From: Nocardioides sp. LHD-245
Lineage (GTDB): Bacteria; Actinomycetota; Actinomycetes; Propionibacteriales; Nocardioidaceae
Direction of reading: 5' to 3'
Length of the DNA stretch: 64,000 nucleotides
Assembly: GCF_030929495.1 (NCBI RefSeq)
Contig: NZ_JAVFWN010000006.1
Location: 124,001-188,000 of the forward strand
In this document: positions 8,409-16,633 of the stretch, piece by piece
How positions within the stretch are numbered: position 1 is the stretch's first letter
Layout: each line of letters starts with the position of its first letter
Notes under the pieces: model-generated
What the model was told of the DNA's origin: nothing
The model's database searches: none
Seen by the model: only the letters and a program-made list of their open reading frames with translations
Program-made: the position numbers and the translations under genes

Positions 8409-10345
8409 TGCGCGGGCAGCGCACTGTCCGCAGGGTAGCGTCGCTGCCGGCCGCCCTCCTCGCCCTCCTCGCCCTGCTGCTCGCCGGGCCGGCGCACGCG
8501 GAGGACGGGGGCATCGCGCATGTCGAGTCGACCGGTGACGGCATCCGGATCCTGGTCGACGTCCCCGCCGGCGTACGGGTCGACCTGTCCGGCGCGAGCG
8601 CGACCCTGGACGGCGAGGAGCTGGACGCCACCGCGACCAGCACCAGCTCCGGGTCGGCGGTCAGGCGCACCACCGTGCTGGTCATCGACACCAGCAGGTC
8701 GATGCGCAGACAGGGCCGGTTCGAGGCCGCCCAGCGCGCCGCCACGACGTACCTCGCCACCGTCCCCGACGACGTCGAGGTCGGCATCGTCAACTTCGAC
8801 AGCACCGTGGAGGTCGCCCTCGCGCCGACGACCGACCGCGCCGCTGCCCGCACGGTGATCGGTGGCCTGTCCCTGCAGCGCAACACCCTGCTCTACGACG
8901 GTGTCATCGCCGCCAACGACGTGGCCGGTGACAGCGGACAACGCTCGCTGTTGCTGCTCTCCGACGGTGCCGACGCCGGGAGCAGGGCCTCGCTGGAGGA
9001 CGCGACGGCGGCGATCGAGGACGCCGGGACCCGGGTGCACATCGTCGGCCTCGACCTCCCCGAGGAGCAGCTCGCCCCGCTGCGCCTGATCGCCGAGGCC
9101 GGCAAGGGCGACGTGATCACGTCCAGCGGCAGCGCCCTGGCCGCCGCGTTCGCCGAGCAGGCCGAGGCCCTGGCCGACCAGGTCCTCGTCACCGCTCCCC
9201 TGCCGGACGGCTTCTCGGCCGACGTGGCGACGGTCCAGGTCACCCTCCCGGTCGCCTCCGGTGAGCCGGTGGTGGCCCGCGCCCTCGCCAAGATCGAGAC
9301 CGCCAGCACGCCCGGGGCCGCCGCGCCGCTGCCGACGATCTCCGACGACGGCACCGGCTGGACCGCACCCGGCTGGCTGCTGTGGGTCGGCATCGGCGTG
9401 TTCGCCGCGGGCGTCCTCGCCGTGGCCCTGCTGCTCGTGCCGGCCCGCCCGGCCCCGATGAGCATCGCGGACCGCGTGACGGCGTACAGCACCCGGGTGA
9501 CGGGGCTCGAGGAGCGCCAGCAGCACAAGCCGCAGGCGGACCCGGTGCTCGACCAGGCCAAGGCCGCCGCCGCGGGGATCCTCGAGCGCAACAGCGCGCT
9601 CAACGACCGGATGACCCGGCGTCTCGCCGCCGCCGGCAGCGAGTTCAAGCCGTCGGAGTGGCTGCTGCTCCACATCGGCACCGTGCTCGCCGGAGGCGTT
9701 ATCGGCCTGCTGCTCGGACGAGGCAGCATCATCGTCGGCATCCTGCTCATGGTGGTGGCCTTCTTCCTGCCGCCGCTCTACCTGACCTACATGGCCGGGC
9801 GCCGGCGCCGGGCCTTCGACGCGGCCCTCCCCGAGGTGCTGCAGCTCCTGTCCGGCGCGCTGAGCGCCGGTCTGTCGCTGGCCCAGGCCGTCGACACCGT
9901 GGTCCGCGAGGGCCCCGAGCCGATCGCGTCCGAGTTCAAACGGGTGCTCGTCGAGGCCCGGATCGGCGTGGCGATCGAGGACGCCTTCGAAGGCGTCGCC
10001 GACCGCTTCGAGAGCAAGGACTTCCGGTGGGCCGTGATGGCCATCCGGATCCAGCGCCAGGTCGGCGGCAACCTCGCCGAGCTGCTCACCACGGTCGCTT
10101 CGACCATGCGGGAGCGGCAGTATCTGCGCCGGCACGTCCGGGCACTCTCCGCCGAGGGCCGGATGTCCGCCGTCATCCTCTGCGCGCTGCCCGTCCTGTT
10201 CCTGCTGTACCTGCTCCTCGTCAACCGGGAGTTCCTCGACCCGCTGCTCCACGACCCGCGCGGCTGGATCCTGTCCGGATTCGGCGTGGTGTGGATGGCG
10301 ATCGGCACTTTCTGGATGTCCCGCATGGTCAAGGTGGAGGCGTGA
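8408..10345 (+). CDS. VWA domain-TadB fusion (Flp pilus platform protein)
   Basis: A 645-residue composite. Residues 1-31 are a signal peptide ending GPAHA. A von Willebrand A domain follows (about 88-260) with a complete MIDAS: DTSRS at 94-98, the Thr in NTLLYDG and the Asp in LSDGAD. A membrane segment lies at about 322-344. The T2SSF/TadB part then has a cytoplasmic domain (ALPEVLQLLSGALSAGLSLAQAV) and three more hydrophobic segments. TadB is the inner-membrane platform of the pilus motor and is usually about 300 residues, so the N-terminal half is an added extracytoplasmic metal-dependent adhesion-like domain. The single reading frame has uniform codon use, so this is not an assembly artefact. 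The gene overlaps cpaF and tadC by one base each. Confidence 0.9.
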   Translation: MRGQRTVRRVASLPAALLALLALLLAGPAHAEDGGIAHVESTGDGIRILVDVPAGVRVDLSGASATLDGEELDATATSTSSGSAVRRTTVLVIDTSRSMRRQGRFEAAQRAATTYLATVPDDVEVGIVNFDSTVEVALAPTTDRAAARTVIGGLSLQRNTLLYDGVIAANDVAGDSGQRSLLLLSDGADAGSRASLEDATAAIEDAGTRVHIVGLDLPEEQLAPLRLIAEAGKGDVITSSGSALAAAFAEQAEALADQVLVTAPLPDGFSADVATVQVTLPVASGEPVVARALAKIETASTPGAAAPLPTISDDGTGWTAPGWLLWVGIGVFAAGVLAVALLLVPARPAPMSIADRVTAYSTRVTGLEERQQHKPQADPVLDQAKAAAAGILERNSALNDRMTRRLAAAGSEFKPSEWLLLHIGTVLAGGVIGLLLGRGSIIVGILLMVVAFFLPPLYLTYMAGRRRRAFDAALPEVLQLLSGALSAGLSLAQAVDTVVREGPEPIASEFKRVLVEARIGVAIEDAFEGVADRFESKDFRWAVMAIRIQRQVGGNLAELLTTVASTMRERQYLRRHVRALSAEGRMSAVILCALPVLFLLYLLLVNREFLDPLLHDPRGWILSGFGVVWMAIGTFWMSRMVKVEA

Positions 10346-11265
10346 TGCTGCTCCTTCTCGCATTCGTCCTGCTGATCGGTGCCATCGCCGCCGTGGGAGC
10401 CGCGTTCGCCAAGGAGCGGCCTGACGGACTGGCCCGGGCGCTCGACGCCCTGGAGCGGTCCGGCCAGCCCGGTCGCGAGCTCGCCGAGGAGACCGACCGC
10501 CCCTTCGCCGACCGGGTCCTGGCGCCGTTCCAGGCCCGGGCGCTGAGCGTCGGGCGCCGCCTCACCGGTGCCGACAAGGCCGAGCGGATCCGGCGGCGGC
10601 TCGACTTCGCCGGCAACCCCCGCGGCTGGACCATCGACCGGGTGCTGTCGATGAAGGTCATCTGCGCGGTGGTGCTCCCGATCCTGGTGATCGCCTACGG
10701 CGCCCTGCTCGGTGGCTCGGTCACCACGCTCGTCATCGTCGCTGCGGCCGCTGCGGCTCTCGGCTTCTTCGGCCCCGACCTCTACCTGTACAACAAGGCG
10801 GCCCACCGGGCCGACCAGATCCGCCGCTCCCTGGCCGACGCGGTCGACCTGCTCACCATCAGCGTCGAGGCCGGGCTCGGCTTCGACGCCGCCGTCCAGC
10901 AGGTCGCCCGCAACACCGACGGCCCGGTGGCCGAGGAGTTCTCCCGAGTGCTGCGCGAGATGCAGCTCGGCATGAGCCGCTCGGACGCGCTCAAGGCGAT
11001 GGGCACCCGCAGCAACGTCGAGGACCTGAACACCTTCGTGGGGTCGATGGTGCAGGCCGACGCCTTCGGCATCCCGATCGCCCAGGTGTTGCGCGTGCAG
11101 TCCGGCGAGATCCGGGTCAAGCGGCGCCAGTACGCCGAGGAGAAGGCGCAGCAGGTGCCGGTCAAGATCATGGTCCCGCTGATCCTCTTCATCCTGCCGT
11201 GCCTGTTCGTGGTGGTGATGGGTCCGGCGGTGCTGAACGCCCTCGACGCGTTCAACGGCAACTGA
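10345..11265 (+). CDS. TadC-like type II secretion system F family protein
   Basis: The second platform protein of the Flp/Tad machine, 306 residues from the ATG at 10345, which shares a base with the upstream TGA. An N-terminal membrane helix (LLLAFVLLIGAIAAVGAAF) is followed by a basic linker, two helices (about 105-150), then the T2SSF domain (SLADAVDLLTISVEAGLGFDAAVQQVA, about 155-285) and a final helix IMVPLILFILPCLFVVVMGPAVL. The domain motif EDLNTFVGSMVQADAFGIPIAQVL is well conserved. It completes the set of motor (CpaF) and two platform proteins. The locus continues after only 30 bases with the sensor kinase. Confidence 0.93.
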   Translation: MLLLLAFVLLIGAIAAVGAAFAKERPDGLARALDALERSGQPGRELAEETDRPFADRVLAPFQARALSVGRRLTGADKAERIRRRLDFAGNPRGWTIDRVLSMKVICAVVLPILVIAYGALLGGSVTTLVIVAAAAAALGFFGPDLYLYNKAAHRADQIRRSLADAVDLLTISVEAGLGFDAAVQQVARNTDGPVAEEFSRVLREMQLGMSRSDALKAMGTRSNVEDLNTFVGSMVQADAFGIPIAQVLRVQSGEIRVKRRQYAEEKAQQVPVKIMVPLILFILPCLFVVVMGPAVLNALDAFNGN

Positions 11266-11282
11266 GCGGGCAGTTGCGGCAC

Positions 11283-11295
11283 TAGGGTGGAGACC
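11283..11295 (+). promoter_or_regulatory. Leaderless-type promoter before the sensor kinase
   Basis: TAGGGT (11283-11288) is followed by exactly 7 bases and then the ATG at 11296. This is the standard spacing of a -10 box in front of a leaderless actinobacterial gene. It would allow the two-component pair to be transcribed separately from the tad operon. Confidence 0.5.
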
Positions 11296-12870
11296 ATGCC
11301 GAGCAGCCAGACCTACGCGGTGGTGGGCGCGGCGCGTCTCTTCGCGCTGCTGGCCATCGGCGGCCCGATCGCCTGGTTCCACCAGGAGCAGGGCCTGCTC
11401 GCGCTGGCCGCCGTCGCCGGGATCTGGATCTACCAGGGGGTGACCGCCACCCGCCGCGAGTTGGAGCTCTCGCTGAGTCCCGCGACCGAGGCCGCCGCGA
11501 TCGGCGTCGTCTGCGCCCTCGGCATGATCGACGCGCCGGTCATCCTCGCCGCGCTCGTCGTCCCCCCGCTCTACGCCACCGCGATCGCGGGGGTCCGGAC
11601 CATGCTCCGGACCGTGTTCGTCGAGCTGATCACCGTGGTCGCGCTCGGCCTGATGTGGTGGGAGTCGGTCACCGCGGACCAGGCGGTGGCCATCTTCACC
11701 TGGACCATGGCGGGGCTGGGCCTGAGCCTGATCGCTGCCGTCACCTTCTCCTCCGACCGGGTCACCGACCCGCTGGCCCCCTACCGCGACGCCCAGGAGC
11801 ACCTCAAGCAGCTCAACGACCTGGCCGGCAGCCTGAGCTCGGGCCTCGACGTCGGCGCGCTGGGCGGCGAGCTGCTCAGCCAGGTCAGCGACGACATCCC
11901 CAACCGGGCGCTCGTGCTGTACGTGCCCCGAGGAGACACCCTCTCCCCGGTGGCCTCGACGGTCGAGCTCGAGCCGGCCGACGCGGTCGCCGTCGAGACG
12001 CTCGCCGGCGACGTCCGGCTGCAGGCACCGGAGGCCGGCCACCCGGTGACGATCGGCGAGGGCTTCGCCTTCCGGGTCAGCGAGCAGGCCATCGTCGCCG
12101 GACTCCGGCCCACCGGCTCCGACATCGGCCGCGCGCTCCCCCTGGCCGCGGTGGCCCGCGACCTCGCCGACATCGCGGTCAAGCTGGACGCGGCCCTGCT
12201 GTTCGCGCAGTTCCGCGACACCGCGACCGCCGACGAGCGCAACCGGCTCGCGCGCGAGATGCACGACGGTGTCGCCCAGGACATCGCCTCGCTCGGCTAC
12301 ATCATCGACGCACTGGCCGCCCGGCCCGCCGACGAGCAACAGGCCCAGGCCCTCGGCATGCTGCGCGATCGGGTGTCCAAGGTCGTCGCCGAGGTGCGGC
12401 AGTCGGTGATGAACCTGCGCACCAGCATCGGTGAGAGCGAGAGCCTCGGCGCCGCCATCAGCAATGTCGCCCGACACCTCTCCGAGGCGTCCGGCATCCC
12501 GATCCGGGTCCGGCTCGACGAGCAGCCCACCCGGCTACGGCCGGAGGTGGAGGCCGAGCTCTTCCGGATCGCCCAGGAGGCGATGAACAACGCCGTCAAG
12601 CACGCCCGGGCGACGTCCATCGACGTGCGCTGCCAGGTCTACGCGCCCGAGGCGGTCATCACGGTCACCGACGACGGCGTGGGCCTGCAGACGGCCCGAT
12701 CCGACTCGCACGGGCTGAAGATCATGCGCGAACGTGCCAGACTGATCGGCGCGGACCTCCTGGTCCGCGACAACGCCAGCCGCGGCCTGACGGTCACGGT
12801 CGCCCTCAAGATCCCCCGGAGCACGCTCGCCACCGACGGCGCCTCCCCGATCCTCACGGAGCAGCGATGA
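11296..12870 (+). CDS. NarL-type sensor histidine kinase with GAF-like domain
   Basis: A 524-residue membrane kinase. Start chosen at ATG 11296; an in-frame GTG at 11287 is less likely because the -10 box overlaps it. The N-terminal third has about five hydrophobic segments. A GAF-like region follows (about 165-300), then a HisKA_3 dimerization domain with the phosphoacceptor in REMHDGVAQDIASLGYI (His about 322). The HATPase domain has an N box FRIAQEAMNNAVKHA and a G box VTDDGVGL. It overlaps its response regulator by 4 bases and lies between the tad motor genes and the pilins, so it probably controls pilus expression. The stimulus is unknown. Confidence 0.92.
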   Translation: MPSSQTYAVVGAARLFALLAIGGPIAWFHQEQGLLALAAVAGIWIYQGVTATRRELELSLSPATEAAAIGVVCALGMIDAPVILAALVVPPLYATAIAGVRTMLRTVFVELITVVALGLMWWESVTADQAVAIFTWTMAGLGLSLIAAVTFSSDRVTDPLAPYRDAQEHLKQLNDLAGSLSSGLDVGALGGELLSQVSDDIPNRALVLYVPRGDTLSPVASTVELEPADAVAVETLAGDVRLQAPEAGHPVTIGEGFAFRVSEQAIVAGLRPTGSDIGRALPLAAVARDLADIAVKLDAALLFAQFRDTATADERNRLAREMHDGVAQDIASLGYIIDALAARPADEQQAQALGMLRDRVSKVVAEVRQSVMNLRTSIGESESLGAAISNVARHLSEASGIPIRVRLDEQPTRLRPEVEAELFRIAQEAMNNAVKHARATSIDVRCQVYAPEAVITVTDDGVGLQTARSDSHGLKIMRERARLIGADLLVRDNASRGLTVTVALKIPRSTLATDGASPILTEQR

Positions 12871-13529
12871 ACCACCCCGCGGGTGACTCGACCACCGTCC
12901 TCCTGGTCGACGACCACGAGCTGATCCGCGACGGCCTCGGCGCCGTCATCGACCTGGAGCCCGACCTCAGCGTGATCGCGACGGCAGGTTCCGTCGCCGA
13001 GGGAGTCCAGCGCTACCACGAGGTACGGCCGCACGTCGTGATCACCGACCTGCAGATGCAGGACGGCACCGGGCTCGACGTGGTCCGCACGATCCGCAAG
13101 GAGAGCGACGCGGTCGGCCTGATCGTGCTCACCATGCACTCCGGCGACGAGCAGATCTTCGCCGCCATGCAGGCGGGCGCCTCCGGCTTCGTCGGCAAGG
13201 ACGCACCCTCCACCGAGGTGATCAAGGCCGCCCGGCACGCCGCGGTCTCCCCCAAGGCGTTCGTGTGCGCCGGACTGGTCGGGGCGATGATGCGCCGCCA
13301 GTCGGCCGAGTCCACCGCGCTGACCGAGCGCGAGCACGACGTGCTGCTGTTGCTCGCCGAGGGCCTCAACGCTGCGGCGATCGGCCAGCGGCTCTACCTG
13401 TCGGAGTCGACCACCAAGTCGCACATCGCCCGGATCTACCAGAAGCTGGGTGCCGCCAACCGGGCCCAGGCGCTGGTGACGGCGATGCGGATCGGGCTGC
13501 TCTCGACGGTCCAGCCGTCGGCCCGCTGA
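12867..13529 (+). CDS. NarL/LuxR family response regulator
   Basis: A 220-residue two-domain transcription factor. The receiver has the acidic pair DD at residues 15-16, phosphoacceptor Asp61 in VITDLQMQDG, and the conserved switch Thr and Lys (VLTMHS, GFVGKDAP). The C-terminal LuxR helix-turn-helix (about 150-212) contains LTEREHDVLLLLAEGLNAAAIGQRLYLSESTTKSHIARIYQKL. Coupled to the kinase by an ATGA overlap. A palindrome 47 bases after its stop, upstream of the pilins, has the size and symmetry expected for a NarL-type dimer site. Binding is inference. Confidence 0.94.
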   Translation: MNHPAGDSTTVLLVDDHELIRDGLGAVIDLEPDLSVIATAGSVAEGVQRYHEVRPHVVITDLQMQDGTGLDVVRTIRKESDAVGLIVLTMHSGDEQIFAAMQAGASGFVGKDAPSTEVIKAARHAAVSPKAFVCAGLVGAMMRRQSAESTALTEREHDVLLLLAEGLNAAAIGQRLYLSESTTKSHIARIYQKLGAANRAQALVTAMRIGLLSTVQPSAR

Positions 13530-13575
13530 GCCGCACGGTCCGCGCCCCCGCGGGACCCGCAGCACGTCGTCCGCT

Positions 13576-13595
13576 GCTAGTCCGAAGTGACTAGC
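13576..13595. promoter_or_regulatory. Palindromic operator candidate upstream of Flp pilins
   Basis: GCTAGTC-CGAAGT-GACTAGC: perfect 7-bp arms around 6 bases, 111 bases upstream of the first pilin ATG. Almost the same sequence occurs at 30184-30201 upstream of the exopolysaccharide cluster. Both are followed by an ATT(T/C)CCGGCAGA block (13632-13642 here, 30214-30225 there). Confidence 0.6.
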
Positions 13596-13705
13596 CGCGA
13601 GGAGACGAACTCCCGATCCCTCACCGGTGCGATTCCGGCAGAGTTCCCGCTATCGGGGAGCACTCCCCGGGGACAGGCAGCACCAGTGCACACAGGGAGA
13701 ACCCG

Positions 13706-13894
13706 ATGATCCAGTACCTGCAGCTTCTCATCAACGCCCGCCTCGCCAAGATGGACGAGCGTGGCGCGACGGCGGTCGAGTACGGCCTGCTCGTCGCCCT
13801 GATCGCCGCCGCGATCATCGCGGCCGTCCTCCTGCTGAAGGACTCAATCGTGGACGCCTTCTCCGACACGGCCGACAGCATCAACAAGCGCTGA
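13706..13894 (+). CDS. Flp family type IVb pilin (copy 1)
   Basis: A 62-residue major pilin subunit. A short basic leader ends in ERG, followed by the processing and assembly motif ATAVEYGLLVALIAAAI; Flp prepilins are cut after this Gly and need the Glu-Tyr at positions 5-6 of the mature protein. A strong ribosome binding site AGGGAGAA precedes the ATG. The protein ends shortly after the hydrophobic helix, as Flp pilins do. The locus encodes the motor and platform that would assemble it, but no TadV/CpaA prepilin peptidase is visible in the window. Confidence 0.95.
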   Translation: MIQYLQLLINARLAKMDERGATAVEYGLLVALIAAAIIAAVLLLKDSIVDAFSDTADSINKR

Positions 13895-13985
13895 CGCGGA
13901 GCGAAGGGCGAGCGAGGGCCGGGAGTTGCGGATGCGACCTCCGGCCCTCGCGAGTCTCCGCCGTGCGACCGTGACAGGCAGGGCA

Positions 13986-14171
13986 ATGACGTTCTGGATG
14001 CTGATCATGCGAAGGCTCACGTCGCAGCGGGGCGCCACCGCGGTCGAGTACGGCCTCCTCGTCGCCCTGATCGCCGCCGCGATCGTGTCTGCCGTGCTGC
14101 TCTTCCGCGGCGAGGTCGTCGGCCTCTTCGAGCACACCAACGCCAGCATCGACAACGCGGTCAATCCCTAG
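13986..14171 (+). CDS. Flp family type IVb pilin (copy 2)
   Basis: A 61-residue second pilin, 91 bases after the first. The core QRGATAVEYGLLVALIAAAI is almost identical at the DNA level to copy 1, while leader and C-terminus (FEHTNASIDNAVNP) differ, which points to tandem duplication followed by divergence. Start taken at ATG 13986; ATGs at 13998 or 14007 would give a shorter leader, and the ribosome binding site is weak, so it may be expressed below copy 1. It overlaps the 3' end of the convergent M48 protease gene by 11 bases. Confidence 0.92.
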   Translation: MTFWMLIMRRLTSQRGATAVEYGLLVALIAAAIVSAVLLFRGEVVGLFEHTNASIDNAVNP

Positions 14172-15411
14172 GCCCCGCCTCGAACCGGTTGGCCAGCCCG
14201 ATCCGCTGCAGCACGGTCGGGTGCGAGCCGAACCACCACTGCGACCACGCCGGAGGTGTGGGGTCGGCGTGGGACCGCAGGGCCAGACGGCGCTGGAGGT
14301 CGACGAACGCCTGGGGGGCATTGGTCACCTCCAGGGCCGTCCGGTCCGCCCGGGTCTCGATCGCCCGGCTGATCCCGTTCTGGACCGGCGCCGTCAGCAG
14401 CGTCGCGAGCGCGACCAGCGCCAGGACCCGGGGCACCGTGGAGACCTCGTCGCCGTCGGTCCGCCCGCGCCGGGAGCCGGGCAGCACCAAGCCGAGCAGG
14501 CCCACGCCCAACAGCGCGCCGGACGCGCCGAGCAGGGTTCCGGTCAGCACGTCGTCGTACTTCGCGTGGGCGAGCTCGTGGGCGACGACGGAGAGCGTCT
14601 CGTTGCGCGGCGAGTCGTCGACCAGCGTGTCGTAGAGGACCACCCGACGACTGTGCCCGAAGCCCGAGACGTAGGCGTTCAGCGTGGTCGTGCGCCGCGA
14701 CGCGTCGGCGACCAAGACGTCGTCGACCGCCACCCCCTCCGCGTCGGCGAGGGCGAGCACGTCGGAGCGCAGCGCTCCGTCGGGAAGCGACACGAACCGG
14801 TTGAAGACCGGCTCGACCACCACCGGATAGGCGAACGAGCCGAGCACGACCAGGACGGCGGCCGCCAGGCCCGCGACCGCGGGCCACAGCCGCGGCAGGC
14901 GTCGCATGCAGCCCACGAGAGCAGCGACGGCGATCGACGTGCCGACCACCGTCACCAGGAGACCCTTGACCTGGTCGAGACTCCAGGCCGCCCAGCTGCT
15001 GGTGACCAGGCCCTCGTCGAGGCCGAGCATCCGCAGCGCGATGCCGAACGGCAGGGCGACCAGCGCGCCGACCAGGCTCAGGGCGAGCACCACCATGATC
15101 ACCCGGACCCACCACCAGCCACGCAGCCGGGCCGCCCAGCGACGCCCGGTCTGGCCGAAGCCCAGCCACAGCGCCACAGCCAGGGTGACGGCCAGCCGGG
15201 ACCAGCTCCAGATCCGCCCCCACAGGGCGTAGTGCTCGCCGCGCTCGATCTGCTCGCGCGTGAAGACCGACGACGCGGTCACCGGGTCGGGCAGGCCGCC
15301 CGGGACGGGATGCCACGGCACCCGGGCGAGGGCGATCAGCACGAAGGCGGCGGCACCCACCAGCGCGGTGCCGAGCGCGACCCGGCGCACTGCGGCGGTG
15401 TTGTCCAGCAC
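14161..15411 (-). CDS. M48 family (Ste24-like) membrane metalloprotease
   Basis: A 416-residue polytopic zinc protease. GTG start at 15411 follows the stop of the upstream lipoprotein gene by 4 bases. Hydrophobic segments occupy the N-terminal half. The zinc motif HELAH (VVAHELAHAKYDDV) is at about residues 276-280, followed by two further helices and the downstream Glu in ETRADRTALEVTNAP. A C-terminal GSHPTVLQRIGLA matches M48A enzymes. These proteases cleave membrane proteins or CAAX-type peptides. It ends convergent with the pilin gene, with an 11-base overlap. It is not a prepilin peptidase (those are aspartic proteases). Confidence 0.92.
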   Translation of the reverse strand: MLDNTAAVRRVALGTALVGAAAFVLIALARVPWHPVPGGLPDPVTASSVFTREQIERGEHYALWGRIWSWSRLAVTLAVALWLGFGQTGRRWAARLRGWWWVRVIMVVLALSLVGALVALPFGIALRMLGLDEGLVTSSWAAWSLDQVKGLLVTVVGTSIAVAALVGCMRRLPRLWPAVAGLAAAVLVVLGSFAYPVVVEPVFNRFVSLPDGALRSDVLALADAEGVAVDDVLVADASRRTTTLNAYVSGFGHSRRVVLYDTLVDDSPRNETLSVVAHELAHAKYDDVLTGTLLGASGALLGVGLLGLVLPGSRRGRTDGDEVSTVPRVLALVALATLLTAPVQNGISRAIETRADRTALEVTNAPQAFVDLQRRLALRSHADPTPPAWSQWWFGSHPTVLQRIGLANRFEAGPRD

Positions 15412-15415
15412 GCCG

Positions 15416-16633
15416 TCAGCCTGCCACGCCGGGCAATCCGGCGAGCCGGTCCTGCCACGCGGCGGTGAGCTCGGCCTCGGTCCAGCCCGCGTGCTCGCGC
15501 ACCGCGACGACCGGATCGCCGCCGCTGAGGACGTCGGCGTAGATCTCGACCAACGCCCGCTCCCCCGCGTGCTCGGCGAGGGTGACACAGACCAGCCAGG
15601 CGGCCTCGTAGACGGCGCCGAGATGGCTGGCCGCCGGATCGAAGTCACCGGGGGCGGGCAGCGCCTTCGGCAGGCCGCCCTGCCGCACCTGCTCGGCGAT
15701 CTGCCCCGCCGTCGTCGCCAGAGGCAGGTCGACGTCGCGCAGCGCGACGTAGTCGGCGAAGCCCTCCACCAGCCAGAGGGGAGCCTGCCGAGCCGCCACG
15801 GCGTCGGTGAGCGCATGCACCGCCTCATGAGTCATCACGACCTGGGCCGCAACCCGGTCGAGGTCGTCGTAGATCCCTCGATTGAGGAACACGTGCACCG
15901 GGCTCCCCGCGGCCTCGGTGCCGTCGACGGGCGCGGTGATCGCCGCGATCGCGTCGTACTGCCCCGGCTCGGTGTCGAGCGCCCGCCGCAGGCCGTCGGT
16001 GTCGGCCGGGACCTCCACGACCAGGCCACCGTCACCGGGCACGACCGCGCGGACCTGCTCGACGGCACGGCGGGCCGCACCGAGGTAGCGCTCGACCCCG
16101 GCGTCCTCGCCCGCCACCGCGACCACCACGTCGCCGGCCCTGCGTACGGCGAGCGGGCCGGTGAGCCACAGCGGGAGCCGGGCACCGTGGCCACCGACCG
16201 CGGCGATCGCGGCGCCGTGATCGGCGAAGGAGACGGGGAGCTCGATGCGGGCCGACGCCTCGTCGATCCCGTCGACCTGCCAGGTCACCGCCACCTGGCC
16301 GTCCCAGCCGTCGTCACCACGCGTGCGACCGGTCTCGGTGACATAGCGGAGGGTGATGTCGGCGAGCCCCAGCGCGGCCGCGTTGGCGACCACGGCCGTC
16401 AGCAGGTCGCGCGCGGCGGCGTCCGCGCCGAGGTCGGCGGCAGCCGGCCCGTCAGCGTCGCGGATCGCGGCCTGGAGGTCGGCCAGGGTGTCGGACGCAG
16501 CGGCCGCGTCGGCGACGTCGTCGGTGGCGGCCGGCGGCGGCGCCACGTAGTCGTCCGTGGAGCAGCCACCCGCCACGAGTGCCGCGGCCGTCAGGAGCGC
16601 CGCGAGGGCGCGGCACCCTGCCCTGGGCCTCAC
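15416..16633 (-). CDS. Putative gluzincin-like lipoprotein
   Basis: A 405-residue exported lipoprotein. The signal peptide ends in a lipobox VAGGC (Cys about 24). The body is a mostly beta, Ala-rich region of unknown fold, then a zinc-protease-like motif THEAVHAL (about 267-274) with a downstream Glu in LVEGFADYVALRDV (about 288). This HExxH plus EGxADY spacing matches the peptidase-MA/gluzincin clan. The catalytic residues appear present, so activity is plausible, but the family is not one I can name firmly. It overlaps the NlpC/P60 gene by 4 bases and precedes the M48 protease, forming an envelope hydrolase operon. Confidence 0.75.
   Translation of the reverse strand: MRPRAGCRALAALLTAAALVAGGCSTDDYVAPPPAATDDVADAAAASDTLADLQAAIRDADGPAAADLGADAAARDLLTAVVANAAALGLADITLRYVTETGRTRGDDGWDGQVAVTWQVDGIDEASARIELPVSFADHGAAIAAVGGHGARLPLWLTGPLAVRRAGDVVVAVAGEDAGVERYLGAARRAVEQVRAVVPGDGGLVVEVPADTDGLRRALDTEPGQYDAIAAITAPVDGTEAAGSPVHVFLNRGIYDDLDRVAAQVVMTHEAVHALTDAVAARQAPLWLVEGFADYVALRDVDLPLATTAGQIAEQVRQGGLPKALPAPGDFDPAASHLGAVYEAAWLVCVTLAEHAGERALVEIYADVLSGGDPVVAVREHAGWTEAELTAAWQDRLAGLPGVAG

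Noticed and set aside
9787..12477. 896-residue minus-strand frame opposite tadB, tadC and the sensor kinase
   Set aside because: Low-complexity Gly/Asp/Arg/Glu/His composition typical of antisense GC-rich DNA.
14161..15411. M48 protease as the missing prepilin peptidase
   Set aside because: Prepilin peptidases are A24 aspartic proteases; HELAH marks a zinc enzyme.
14221..15468. 415-residue plus-strand frame opposite the M48 protease
   Set aside because: No recognisable domain; the minus-strand frame has the zinc motif and membrane helices.
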